The notes: a model not told the origin generated them from the sequence alone. A stretch of 64,000 nt of DNA from VXYL01 sp965199915 (GCA_965199915.1 OZ241348.1:1054001-1118000); one strand, 5' to 3'. Numbered from the stretch's first letter, positions 7,701-16,076 are shown. Numbers and translations: made by a program.

Positions 7701-9230
7701 CTTGTGCTCTGGCACTGACAGGTGCTGCGTCTTGTCCATCGCCTCGCACATCGTGCCTATCACGTCGACCCACTGGTCGCTTTCTCTTTCGGCCCTCTCG
7801 CCGACTAGGCTCCTCTTCTCGTCCCAATAACGCCCGTAGAGATCGCTGACGGAAGAGAGCGCCATTTGCGACGAGAAATTGGCGTTCAAGAAGAGAGACA
7901 GGTTCTGCGGCAGACGCAATAGATCAAGTTGGCGGGTGGAGAAGGTGCTGGCGTCAAGGCCGCCCTTGGCCAGCACGTCTTGCATTACATCGCGCGAGAA
8001 TTCGTCGAGGTTGATCTCGCAGTCGTCTTCGCGGATTAGGCCGCGTAGACGCGGGTCGTTGCGCCAATCGAACACGCGGCAGACGACCATCGTTCCAATG
8101 CCGGCGGCCTTGGCCTCGGTGAGTAGCTGCTCCACGATGTCGAACGCCTCCGAAGCCCTCCCGGACATAGCGCTCACGGCATCGAGTTGGTCGACGATCA
8201 ACACCGCCGGGGCGCCATCGAATTTGGCTGCCGCGCTCAACACCAATACCGGGGACTCCTCTAGCTCTAATCGTTTGCCAAGACCGGTGGCCGAGGTCGC
8301 TGACATGTGCCGGTCGAGGCGGAACGCAAGCACCCGGACCCCCTGCCCTTTCAGCTTCTCGACGACATCCAGCACACAGCCGGTCTTTCCTGTGCCCGCC
8401 TTCCCGGTCAGCACGCAATCCGCTGGTTGTGCGCCGGTCAGCCGCTCCACGATCTCGTCCGTCTTGTTTCTAGGGATTAGCGACCCTTGGATCAGGTTCT
8501 GACGAACGCCCCGCAGGTACCTTTCGGTCGCGTCAGCAACGGCTTGCCGGGCAGCGTAGGGACCGGACACCTTGCGTAGAAAAAAGCCCAACCCCTGCAA
8601 TTGCCTCAAGAGCTCGCCGCGCTCGATGGTACGATGCACAGCTTCGTCGACGATTATGGCCAGTCGAGCGCACAGTTGGTCGGCACTGCCAAGAAACAGC
8701 GCCTGCAGGCCCCAATGAACCTTGGTTACAAGCTCGCGCTCGCTGATGGTGTGGACATCAATGCGGCGGAGGACGTCGCAAGCGCCGCGGGCATCGCAAT
8801 TCCACTCTTTGAGCAGTCTCCTGTAGAAATTGGCTCTCTTCTGTGCGTTTAGAAACTTGCCCGTGAACTCTTCAACCGATTCCGCGCTGCTGGCTGCTTC
8901 GCAGAGGTCGGCGAGTTCTCGTGCGTCGCTGCCGGATACGAAAACAAACCGGTCCCGATTGCCAATCAGCAGTTTGCCTATGTTCCCCAAGACGCCCGAG
9001 CTAGCCAGCGTGGTTTGGCTCCACCTCTTGCCGCTGGGGTGACTGCGCTTCGCCTGATGAAACTCTTGCTGGTTGCCAGACCTGACCACGAACTCAACGC
9101 CATCCACCCCGGGCGGTTCAAGCCGCATGGAGTCGGTCTCGCTGCGCAGCATCCGCACCAACTCGGAGAGCGTCCACCACTTCTCGTACCTGTGGCCGAG
9201 TTTAGCCGCCGGGCCTCCTGGGAGCATCAT
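4800..9230 (-). CDS. Avs-like STAND NTPase with N-terminal Cap4/DUF4297-type nuclease
   Basis: 1476 residues. The start (residues 12-65) has the Cap4/DUF4297 nuclease pattern: E16, D43 in VDGVEF, and Q59-A-K61 in FHQAKR, a PD-(D/E)xK site. A P-loop GKAGTGKT lies near residue 275 and a Walker B VLIVDQLD near 345, followed by winged-helix and some 900 residues of helical repeat-like sequence with many Trp/His/Asp. This order (nuclease, STAND NTPase, long sensor) is that of Avs proteins, which detect phage proteins and cut DNA. I would not assign a type number. The ATG overlaps the upstream TPR gene by 4 nt (ATGA). Base composition is visibly less GC-rich than the housekeeping block. Confidence 0.7.
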   Translation of the reverse strand: MMLPGGPAAKLGHRYEKWWTLSELVRMLRSETDSMRLEPPGVDGVEFVVRSGNQQEFHQAKRSHPSGKRWSQTTLASSGVLGNIGKLLIGNRDRFVFVSGSDARELADLCEAASSAESVEEFTGKFLNAQKRANFYRRLLKEWNCDARGACDVLRRIDVHTISERELVTKVHWGLQALFLGSADQLCARLAIIVDEAVHRTIERGELLRQLQGLGFFLRKVSGPYAARQAVADATERYLRGVRQNLIQGSLIPRNKTDEIVERLTGAQPADCVLTGKAGTGKTGCVLDVVEKLKGQGVRVLAFRLDRHMSATSATGLGKRLELEESPVLVLSAAAKFDGAPAVLIVDQLDAVSAMSGRASEAFDIVEQLLTEAKAAGIGTMVVCRVFDWRNDPRLRGLIREDDCEINLDEFSRDVMQDVLAKGGLDASTFSTRQLDLLRLPQNLSLFLNANFSSQMALSSVSDLYGRYWDEKRSLVGERAERESDQWVDVIGTMCEAMDKTQHLSVPEHKLDGFSLSYLDQFVSEGVFAKDGHSYAFGHESFFDYCFARLFANKETSLTTLLKSSEQHLFRRSQVRQVLVYLREADFERYVKELEALVSDENIRVHIKDLAFALLATLDDPRDEEWNIWMACIGPQLAAIEQGACEDRLTMRAWQRIFYAKSWFKQFDKRGMIARWLKAGGPTADLAIEHLSAQQRYWPDQVAEHLEPYVDRHGEWTLRLQNVLARSDYRGSRRQFDLFLRLLERGVFDLASDSRSGHGVWEVLWKLGERRPEWVPEVVARVLRLYSSSFVQGDVVTKAWRGGLMAGNAGEAIDKAAKYHPSPFVDHVLPEVLDIVEAAPKIESGPPVRDAVWPYLVYGAYSLADSCLVALMDALCSLARTGINLREQIDVLASKETYVANHLLLAIYRGGASYYADEAALAFCHQPWRFDCGYSDSPHWCATEALKAIVPHCQADNLAALEGVILSYVDAFEQTKDGIRFRGQAAFNLLAAFPDELRSDPASSRFREMRRRFGDPLPAPRRIVSGWAESPIPSAAKAKMNDQQWLKAIAAHPSNPQLAREFGAEVKIAPDRFVGIFDQMPSATNPIYFSELLGGLAEATIAEDTKVAVCQRVFEYARVECGRDIAKLLATANRPLPDDALDIVVRLAIETEGSEDEKWWLEDVGDDQFDLRSDIYTKGINTTRGRAALALGELISKDGGYISRLEPVLSELVGVRSAAIGSCVAYTLRAIAYHETALGVDLFLRMDFSEERLLGTHHVHEFVRENVHGEFAKMRDLIVRMLRSRYPDVRRPGARLGCLAGFSHQDALELAEESRRGDIHQRRGGAEVAAAKIGEPKCRPWCESALGDFFADDDPEVRKVAASCFRHIHENDLAACGDLIGAFCNKPAFEDDSFSLLRALKNARAQLPGMTHLACERLLKRTERRGTDTMTAIELVFRLYQQHPNDKWTKRCLDLIDLVCLEEPGGAWKGFDDFER

Positions 9231-11053
9231 GGGTTTGCGGTCCAGTCGTGGTCGTCTACGAGATGGCTCCGATATGTGCCAGCCACACTGTCCGCCAACT
9301 TGCCTTCATAGAGGACGCCGTCGCGTTCGTAGGACACATACCCCGGTAGCCCGCCGTTGGAGGGTGCGCCGCCATAGGCTTCGTCGATGGGACATTCCGT
9401 AGACGCCCGCAAAACCTGCGCTTCGTCGGTGCGGCCGAGTTGATCCAGAATGTCGGCGACTTTGCCTTGCGCGATCGCGTGGCCACGGACGTCCCCAAGC
9501 TCCTGGTAGAGGGGAAGTTCTTCGTCCCGCCGTGTGTCGAGTGCCTCCTCCAACTGCCATCGGGCCTGCAGGATGTCTGCCCGGCGGCCCAGCGCGACGG
9601 CCTTGCAGTGCCGATCGCCAAGTTGCTCGTAGAGCGGCAGTTCCTCGTCTACACACCAACGGAGCGCCTCGTCAAGTTGCCCGCGGGCTTGCCAGATTGT
9701 GGCTATTTGGCCGCGCGTGATCGCTGCGGAGCGGAGGTCGCCCAAGCGCTCGAATGCCGGCAACTGCACAGCGGTGCGGATGCGGAGGGCTTCGTCCAAC
9801 TCGCCGCGCGCCTGATGAATGTCGCCGATTCTGCTCTGGGCGACAGTCGATGCATGAACATCCGCTAGTTCGTTCCACAGCCTCAGCACCGTAGCGGTCA
9901 TGGTGCGCAGGGCGTCGTCGAATTGTCCGCGAGCCAGCAGAACGGCCGCGATCTGGGTACACACTTGCGCCTCACGCCGCTTTTCGCCAAGCCGCTCGAA
10001 GATCGGCAGACGCTCCTCCCGGTGAATGCGAAGGGCCTCGTCCAGCCGACCCGCAACGAAGTGAATGTCCGCAACGCCGTCCAAGGCGATGGCCCTCGAA
10101 AGGTTGTCTTGAAGGCGCTCGTAGGCAGGCACGACCTCGTTGACGAGAATGGGCAGCGCTTCGGCCAACCTGCCGCGAATCCGTAGACCGTCGGCGATCT
10201 TGCACTGCGCCCGTGCCACAGCGCGAATGTCGCGAGCAGCCTTCAACACCGGCACTTGCTCCTCGCGCAGGCGTTGCGCCTGGGCCCATTGGTCGCGAGC
10301 CTCCAAGACGTCCGCCATACCACATTCAACCGTGGCGCGCGGATGTGGATCGTCAATTCGCCAGCACGCATCCTGAGCTTGCGCATAGGCCGCTTCTGCG
10401 CCCGCGACGTTGTGCAGCGACAACCTTAGCGCTCCAAGTTCGCACAGGAGATCGATGTCGCCGGCCAGCATCACGGGCCTCTTGGCCAGATAGCCGCCCA
10501 AGCGCTCAATCCGATTCCGGCGTTTGTCCACGTCTTCATCCGTGAGCGAATAGAACGGCGAATAGGCCAAGGTCTGGCCAGGCGGCGGCCCTTTCGGCAG
10601 AGCGAACTCGAAGACGCCGGCGCGCCAAGCCCACAAATCCGCGGCGCGCGTGATGACGGCGTTTACTTGGGTGGACAAGGTCCAAACAAGCACGGGCCGC
10701 CGGCACCGTTCCGCCAGCGCCTCCCTGCGCAGATTCAATCGCCCAAGAAGATTGTCCAGCCCCTCCGGCCAGTGTTCGAGGCCGGACAGTTGCGACGGAT
10801 CGTTTGGGTCGCCGCCGTTCAGCCGGATGAACAGCTCTTCGGTGCCGATGGGCTCTTCTGGGTCGATGGTGACATGCACATGGGCGCGAAAGTGATCGGC
10901 GAGGAACTGGGCGACCTTGTTGCGATACGCACTGTCAGAAAAGACCAGGAAGCAAAGCATGAAGCCTCCCGGGTTGGTAAGCGTCCTTTGCAGGCGGACG
11001 AAATCACCCGCATGGGCGGCGATGAACGGCCATGCGACGTTGCTTCGGCTCAC
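9227..11053 (-). CDS. TPR protein with a STAND-associated N-terminal domain
   Basis: 608 residues starting at GTG 11053, which overlaps the stop of the ATPase gene (GTGA). Residues 30-150 (LCFLVFSD...VLVWTLSTQVNAVITRAADLWAWRAGVFEF) resemble a domain found before TPR arrays in STAND-like proteins. Residues about 200-560 are a run of roughly eight TPR-like repeats with the consensus LGD..A.A...G.IADI...RGQLDEALRI. No enzymatic motif is visible. Genes on both sides encode NTPases, so a scaffold or sensor role is likely. A start at the internal Met before LCFLVFSD is also possible. Confidence 0.7.
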   Translation of the reverse strand: MSRSNVAWPFIAAHAGDFVRLQRTLTNPGGFMLCFLVFSDSAYRNKVAQFLADHFRAHVHVTIDPEEPIGTEELFIRLNGGDPNDPSQLSGLEHWPEGLDNLLGRLNLRREALAERCRRPVLVWTLSTQVNAVITRAADLWAWRAGVFEFALPKGPPPGQTLAYSPFYSLTDEDVDKRRNRIERLGGYLAKRPVMLAGDIDLLCELGALRLSLHNVAGAEAAYAQAQDACWRIDDPHPRATVECGMADVLEARDQWAQAQRLREEQVPVLKAARDIRAVARAQCKIADGLRIRGRLAEALPILVNEVVPAYERLQDNLSRAIALDGVADIHFVAGRLDEALRIHREERLPIFERLGEKRREAQVCTQIAAVLLARGQFDDALRTMTATVLRLWNELADVHASTVAQSRIGDIHQARGELDEALRIRTAVQLPAFERLGDLRSAAITRGQIATIWQARGQLDEALRWCVDEELPLYEQLGDRHCKAVALGRRADILQARWQLEEALDTRRDEELPLYQELGDVRGHAIAQGKVADILDQLGRTDEAQVLRASTECPIDEAYGGAPSNGGLPGYVSYERDGVLYEGKLADSVAGTYRSHLVDDHDWTANP

Positions 11054-12366
11054 GACGAACCTGCCGAACGCCTAAGGTCGGCAGCCGCCTTCTGGTACTC
11101 GTCCGTCATTCGGACCACGGGGTGGCTGCGCTGGTAGAAGTTGTTGTACTCGAGCAGAGCCAAGCCGTAGAGAAGGTGATTGGCATCCTCCGCATGGGCC
11201 TCGCCGGCATCGATAGACGCAAGGACACGGTAGTCCTCCCGCTTCAAGAAGCGGCGGTAGTCGCTCGCCAACGCGCCGACGGCTCGGTCGGCACTTGCCG
11301 TGTCGAAACGCTCGTTCTCCGCGTAGCGACGAGCGTACATTAGCAGGCGCAGGAGTTCGCGAGGGTGGCCACCGGAAGTTCGTACCATGCGGTCAGCCAC
11401 GCCAGCGTCGAACAGGCTGGAGTCCGCACGCAATTCGAGCATCCGCCGCATCACACGCAACCCCTCTTCGTTGGGAGAGCCGTCTTCGTTCTCCACCTTC
11501 ACCATCGGCAGGTGGAACACGTTGTCGAAGTCTTGAGCGGCTCGGCCGCCCTCGTAGGCCAAGTGGATAGGAGCGCAGTAGATGAACAGGCCCTTCACCT
11601 GTTGCAATTGGTCCACGTCCGCCCCGAAGAATGCATCAGCATCTTCGCCGCGCAAGCGATCCGTACCGTCGACAACGAATAGCAGACGGTCGTCCAAGGT
11701 TTCCTCGGCTATGGCGACGAGCTTGTTGAAGGCGTCCGCGAAGTCTGCGAAGTAGTTCTGCAACACAAGGCGGAGCTCTTCCTTGTAGCTGGCGTTCGTC
11801 TTGAAGGCCATGCTGATGCTGCCGAACACCTTGGCGAGAAAAGGAACGCTCGGCGCGGCCTCCACGCCGGCCTTGGATTCCTGCGCGAACTGCTTCGTTT
11901 CCTCGCGCTTCTCAACCCGTTCGGTGAACCAGTCGTAGAGCGGCTCCAAGTGGATTGGATCGATACCGCGACTGGACGCGCTCAACTGCTCCGCGAGTTT
12001 CGCCGCGAGGTGCAGCAGAATGTCCTGGTAGCGCAGGTTGTGGACATCCAGTTCCACGGCTGCATCGGCGAACACGACGTGAAAGAGATTGACATGATGG
12101 AACTGATTGCGAAGGTTGCGCAGCTCGGTGCTCTTGCCGCTGCCGCGGTGTCCGCAAAACAGGTAGTAGCCGCGCACGGGAGGCTCCCGAAGGCGCTGTT
12201 CCCCAACGTCTACGCCCAACAGCTGCCCGATTTGCTCGAGGGTGGCCTCGCCCCGCGCACTGTAAGTGTCCACCCAGCGCGGATCCTGGTCGCCGTTCAA
12301 GGGCTCGTTCGGGTGCAGCGAGCTGTTTACGGCCCAGATGTCCTTCGGCGCTTGGTAGGTCGTCAT
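11050..12366 (-). CDS. P-loop AAA/KAP-like ATPase, first gene of the STAND operon
   Basis: 438 residues from ATG 12366 (an upstream ATG at 12396 would add ten). Walker A is GHRGSGKST (about residue 75), Walker B is LLFVVDGTD (about 205), and a later GGHPRELLRLL matches sensor-2 of STAND/KAP-type ATPases. It is the ATPase half of a pair with the TPR protein downstream: in many bacteria such an NTPase and a TPR tail are fused. The gene begins 65 bp after a DUF499 relic, so its promoter must lie in or beyond that relic. Confidence 0.7.
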   Translation of the reverse strand: MTTYQAPKDIWAVNSSLHPNEPLNGDQDPRWVDTYSARGEATLEQIGQLLGVDVGEQRLREPPVRGYYLFCGHRGSGKSTELRNLRNQFHHVNLFHVVFADAAVELDVHNLRYQDILLHLAAKLAEQLSASSRGIDPIHLEPLYDWFTERVEKREETKQFAQESKAGVEAAPSVPFLAKVFGSISMAFKTNASYKEELRLVLQNYFADFADAFNKLVAIAEETLDDRLLFVVDGTDRLRGEDADAFFGADVDQLQQVKGLFIYCAPIHLAYEGGRAAQDFDNVFHLPMVKVENEDGSPNEEGLRVMRRMLELRADSSLFDAGVADRMVRTSGGHPRELLRLLMYARRYAENERFDTASADRAVGALASDYRRFLKREDYRVLASIDAGEAHAEDANHLLYGLALLEYNNFYQRSHPVVRMTDEYQKAAADLRRSAGSS

Positions 12367-12431
12367 CGCGGACCCCGCCAGCCAACGTAGCAGCATGGAT
12401 GATACAACGCCGGGGCTTGGCCGTGCCGCGG

Positions 12432-12568
12432 CTCGGCCATGGCGTCGGCGAGGAACTGGCTCTCCTCGCTGCAGGCGTCCGCGGCCCGACTATCGCCGCC
12501 CACCGCCAGCATGTACACCAGCGCCGCGTTCGGCGCGCCCTCCGCGGCCTTGAACAGCGACGTGAGAA
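12432..12568 (-). pseudogene. DUF499 gene relic (about 137 bp)
   Basis: In the minus strand this stretch reads FLTSLFKAAEGAPNAALVYMLAVGGDSRAADACSEESQFLADAMAE. It aligns without gaps to FLTSLFKAVEGAPNAALVYTLAVGGDGRATDAYSEENQFVADTMAE of the intact DUF499 protein (DNA at about 50712-50846). Homology starts sharply at 12568 and stops near 12432. The OLD gene reads into it in a different frame. Confidence 0.85.
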
Positions 12569-14166
12569 ACGTCTGTGCCGATGTCGAAGTGCGCCGCTAT
12601 GGCGTCCAGTTTCTCCAAGACCTCCGGATGCACTTCTTCGGCGCGCATCTGCGCCGCAATGCGCCAGTAGTCGGTCTTCTTCAGTGGCAGACCTGCCTCT
12701 TGCATGATGTTGTCCAGAACAACGGAACCCTCCGCGATCAAGTTGGCGTCAAAGGGCGCGTCGAAGAGACCGGGCGGCAACTGCCGTTTCATGTAGCGCC
12801 ACACGCCCGCCGCCACGGCGTCGCCGCGCTCCTGTCGCACAAAGCGCGCCAGCGCCTGCGGGTGGAGCAGATAGCTCTCAATCTCTTTGTTGCGCCAGCG
12901 CAGGCGCAGCAGTCCGGTCGGGCTCCGTTGTGGCTTCGGAACATCCCCGTCACGCAGTTCCACGCCATTGAGGTGCGGCACCATCTTCCGCAACGCACGG
13001 AAGTGCTTGGCCGCATAGTCCTTGCTGCGACTGGAAGCGGTGGATTGCCAGAAGGGCTTGTCCAGAAAGCGGAAGACCGGGTGCCCTGTCACCTGCGCCC
13101 ACTCGCGCAAGTTGGGTATGTCGGAGTCCCCTTCGACATACAGGATGCCGGGCTCTGTCTCCGCCAACATGAGCACTTCGTTCTCAAGGCGCAGCACGTC
13201 GTCAATGCGCTCGCCCTTGGCCAATTGCCGGAACCCGCTCCACAGCATCCGCAAGTGCTCTTGATCCGCCTCCTTGATGATCACTTCCGAGTGTGTGGCG
13301 ATGACGAGCTGCGAGTTGGCTTGGGATGCGAAGCGAAGCAGCTTCCGATAAGCCATCTCTTGAAGCAGCAGATGCAGGTGGGCATCTGGTTCGTCGATCA
13401 GTATGACCGACGCCTCTTCGAACAGCAGTGCCGCATACGAGGCCAACACTTGCAGAAATCCGCTGGCCGCGCTGCTCAAGTCGTACGCTTCCCCCGTGGG
13501 ACGGTGGCGGTACAGGGCCACCACCCTCGCGCCCGCGCTTGGCGGCAACAGCTCGTAGCCGAAGAACTCGCGAACCACGCGCTGCAACTGCTTCCATTTG
13601 GACGCGTCCTTGGCAACGAAGACCAAGACGTTCCTCAAGACATCCGCGATCTTTCCGCTGCGGACGCTTGCCCGCACACCATCCTCGGTGAGCGGTCGTT
13701 CTTCAACCAGCAAACCAGAGCTCGGCGGCACATGCACGATGGTAGGAGGCCGCTCCTTGCAACGCTCCAAATTCGTCTCCGGCACGTCCCGCATGGGCCG
13801 CACACCCGCCAACTCCGTGGCCGAGTACTCGATCGCGAAGCCAACGCGCCAGTCTTCCGTCTCTACCGAGATGGAGATGGGGGCGATCACCTGCTTTCGT
13901 CTCCACAGATGCGGAAAGTCCGCCAGCGGCACGGCATCGAACAAGCGCAGGTTGAGGTCTGCCGCGGGATAGTTGCCGTCGTCCCGCCGCGCGAAATCGG
14001 GGTTGGTCTCGAACCAGTGATTGGCGACCTCCGACCATGTCGCAATGGCTTGCAGCAGCGACGTCTTGCCGCCGTTGTTCGGGCCCACCACAACCAGATG
14101 ATCGGGCAGATCGAAGGTCTGCTCCTCGAACATCTTGAAGTTCCTCACCTCGACCTTGCGTAGCAC
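12490..14166 (-). CDS. OLD-family ATPase/TOPRIM endonuclease with chimeric C-terminus
   Basis: 558 residues from GTG 14166, chosen because AAAGGAG lies 8 nt upstream. Walker A VVGPNNGGKTSLL (about 26), signature and Walker B SVILIDEPDAHLH (about 300), H-loop IATHSEVII, then TOPRIM start ILYVEGDSD (about 390) give the OLD layout: an ABC-type ATPase plus a Mg-dependent nuclease. It is the last gene of the ubiquitin-like operon and overlaps the short DUF6527-like frame. The native end is near AHFDIGTDV; the last 25 or so residues come from the DUF499 relic in the wrong frame. Activity is probably retained because all visible motifs precede the junction. Confidence 0.85.
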   Translation of the reverse strand: MLRKVEVRNFKMFEEQTFDLPDHLVVVGPNNGGKTSLLQAIATWSEVANHWFETNPDFARRDDGNYPAADLNLRLFDAVPLADFPHLWRRKQVIAPISISVETEDWRVGFAIEYSATELAGVRPMRDVPETNLERCKERPPTIVHVPPSSGLLVEERPLTEDGVRASVRSGKIADVLRNVLVFVAKDASKWKQLQRVVREFFGYELLPPSAGARVVALYRHRPTGEAYDLSSAASGFLQVLASYAALLFEEASVILIDEPDAHLHLLLQEMAYRKLLRFASQANSQLVIATHSEVIIKEADQEHLRMLWSGFRQLAKGERIDDVLRLENEVLMLAETEPGILYVEGDSDIPNLREWAQVTGHPVFRFLDKPFWQSTASSRSKDYAAKHFRALRKMVPHLNGVELRDGDVPKPQRSPTGLLRLRWRNKEIESYLLHPQALARFVRQERGDAVAAGVWRYMKRQLPPGLFDAPFDANLIAEGSVVLDNIMQEAGLPLKKTDYWRIAAQMRAEEVHPEVLEKLDAIAAHFDIGTDVSHVAVQGRGGRAERGAGVHAGGGRR

Positions 14167-14306
14167 CTGTTCTCCTTTGGCACGGCGAGTGGCGGCGCCT
14201 CGGCCCATTGAATGCGGCCTTCGCGGAACCAGTAGTGGCACCTGCACCGCATCGCGGTGCGGTAGCGGCGGCGGCCGGCCAGCAGGTTGAAGAGGAGCCT
14301 AATCAC
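14145..14306 (-). CDS. Short DUF6527-like protein in the ubiquitin-like operon
   Basis: 53 residues from GTG 14306, overlapping the JAB-E1 stop by 8 nt. CHYWFREGRIQWA closely resembles the DUF6527 end of the second operon (CLAHFWLRNGRIHWC). The N-terminal VIRLLFNLLAGRRR also resembles that protein's start. The middle, which in the full-length form carries the CPCSCG zinc-ribbon half, is missing. It sits exactly where DUF6527 sits in the other operon. It may be a natural short form or an internally deleted remnant. Confidence 0.45.
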   Translation of the reverse strand: MIRLLFNLLAGRRRYRTAMRCRCHYWFREGRIQWAEAPPLAVPKENRCYARSR

Positions 14307-15696
14307 GGTGGATGTTGTTGCGCACCAGCACGCTGCGATCGCCCGTTCCCATGTAGCGCCGCAGCAATCGATGAGGGCAGGCACCGTCCGGAGTGTTCTC
14401 GTAGCTGCCATGCACAAGGCGAAAACGCTGCGTGGCGAAGCCCCGGTTGGCATCGAAACGGTAGGCGTGAACGCGGGCCAAGAAGTCATTGAATGCCATG
14501 CAGGCGGCTTGCATGTTCACGGACATGACGGCCGGCTGCTCCCCGCCAACCGCCGCCAAGTAGCCGGCCGCCCGCTGCCGCCGGTAATGCGCCGGGTCAT
14601 GGCGACGAGCGTTCTCGGCCGCCACCTGCTCCATGGTGTAGGCGCCGCGGGCAAGCAGGCTGGTGCCTTCCGGCTGGACATAGTGGGCAACCGCATCCGC
14701 CGCTTGGATTCCGCCCTGCCCGTCGGCCTCGATATGCACCCCCACGTCGAAATAAGGGATGAGATGCGCACTCGCAAGACACTCCAAATGGTATCGACCG
14801 AAGGCGGTGTCCACGCAACCGAAGATCACATCGCAATCCACCAGCGCAGCCACCACTTCGGCGGAATCCGTCTGCGCCTGCAAGCATTCCACCCGGCAGC
14901 CTGTTCCCATGCGCTCCACCGCATCCCTCAGCGCAGCAACCTTCGGCCGACGTTTCCCCGCATCGTCGCTGGATACGTTGACGATGCGGTTCAAGTTCTT
15001 GTGCTCGACCACATCGTCATCCACCAGCGCCAGCGCGCCGATGCCGTTGCGGGCCAGCAACTCCACCACAATGCTGCCGGTGCCGGAACATCCCACCACC
15101 CCGACGCGCATGGCGCGCAGCAGAGCCGTCGTGCCACTGCCGAACGTCTGCGCGAGCTTATCTTGGACGGTGCCGGCCATCTTGCGATCCGGTTCTTGGG
15201 ACTTCCACAAGCGGATGTCGTCCCCCACCACGGCTACGGCGCCCATCGCCGTGAATAGGCCTTGGGCGTCCACGGTGCGGCCGACGATTCGCCCGTCTGG
15301 AAGCATGATCGCCGATCCGTTGACGCGGCCGTCGTCGAACCAATTGCAGACGGAGGCGAAGAGCACGCGATCGTTCTCGTCGTCCAGCGGCGAAAACGCC
15401 GCTTGACCGTCCGGGTGCGAGTGAATCGCGACGATGGACTGCCCGTTGCGGTCGATATCCGCGATTCGTTCGGGCGGCAGGTGGTCGCCGAACGGCCAAG
15501 TGACGCGACCTCTCTGGCGTTGCGATCGGTGGTGCGGAAGATGGAGCTGCTCCACTGCCAGCAGCCGTTGCGAGCGCTTTCCCGTGCCGCGATTGCAAAC
15601 CAGGATCGTCGCGGCTTCCAAGCCGTCGCCCGGAAACAAATGCCCATGCAACCGGGCATGTTGCCGCGCCGTCATCGCCAAGGTGGTGCATTTCAT
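14299..15696 (-). CDS. JAB peptidase-E1 (ThiF) fusion of a ubiquitin-like system, copy 1
   Basis: 465 residues from ATG 15696, overlapping the E2-like stop as ATGA. The N-terminal JAB domain has a full JAMM motif, HSHPDGQAAFSPLDD (about 95-110), a zinc isopeptidase signature. The E1 domain has VGVVGCSGTGS (about 200), the Asp-rich VDDDVVEHKNLNR for ATP/Mg, and FGCVDTAFGRYHLECLA, with Cys at the place where E1/ThiF proteins often carry the catalytic Cys. JAB would trim the UBL or remove conjugates; E1 would adenylate its C-terminus. Upstream genes are the UBL and E2-like protein; downstream is OLD. Confidence 0.9.
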   Translation of the reverse strand: MKCTTLAMTARQHARLHGHLFPGDGLEAATILVCNRGTGKRSQRLLAVEQLHLPHHRSQRQRGRVTWPFGDHLPPERIADIDRNGQSIVAIHSHPDGQAAFSPLDDENDRVLFASVCNWFDDGRVNGSAIMLPDGRIVGRTVDAQGLFTAMGAVAVVGDDIRLWKSQEPDRKMAGTVQDKLAQTFGSGTTALLRAMRVGVVGCSGTGSIVVELLARNGIGALALVDDDVVEHKNLNRIVNVSSDDAGKRRPKVAALRDAVERMGTGCRVECLQAQTDSAEVVAALVDCDVIFGCVDTAFGRYHLECLASAHLIPYFDVGVHIEADGQGGIQAADAVAHYVQPEGTSLLARGAYTMEQVAAENARRHDPAHYRRQRAAGYLAAVGGEQPAVMSVNMQAACMAFNDFLARVHAYRFDANRGFATQRFRLVHGSYENTPDGACPHRLLRRYMGTGDRSVLVRNNIHRD

Positions 15697-16076
15697 TGCG
15701 CCACCCGCATTTCGTTCTTCACATACTCCAAATGGGTTGCGATGTTGTCTTCCCCCGGCGTCCACTCGTAGTGCCTGGACCACCGCTGCCAAGCAATGCC
15801 AAAGTGTGTCTCTTCGGCCAATGCTCCTATGGCGGCGCCGTCTTGCCGTTGGATCGGCGGGTGAAGATAGAACATGTCCAGCGGCACACCGGGATACCCG
15901 CTCGGCACGAGCAGCAGCAGAGTGGCTGCGCGTTCAACGTAGCCCTCCGGGAGCGGATAGTGGCGCACGATCAAGCCGAACTTCGCGCCGCCCTCCATCA
16001 CCTTCTCCCAATGGCCGAGATGGTGTGCGTTCAGATACTCCGCATCCTCGGGCAGCAACTCGTAGGGGTCATCCAT
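15693..16076 (-). CDS. E2-like protein (Prok-E2_E type) without cysteine, copy 1
   Basis: 127 residues. LLPEDAEYLNAH, YPLPEGYVERAATLLLLVPSGYPGVPLDMFY and WQRWSRHYEWTPGEDNIATHLEYV follow the pattern of the prokaryotic E2-fold family found next to multiubiquitin proteins. There is no cysteine anywhere, so a classical E2 thioester is impossible. Start ATG 16076 overlaps the UBL stop by 8 nt and its own stop overlaps JAB-E1. The WSRH motif is shared with copy 2 and may be the functional centre. I assign E2 from family pattern and gene order, not from a catalytic residue. Confidence 0.75.
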   Translation of the reverse strand: MDDPYELLPEDAEYLNAHHLGHWEKVMEGGAKFGLIVRHYPLPEGYVERAATLLLLVPSGYPGVPLDMFYLHPPIQRQDGAAIGALAEETHFGIAWQRWSRHYEWTPGEDNIATHLEYVKNEMRVAQ

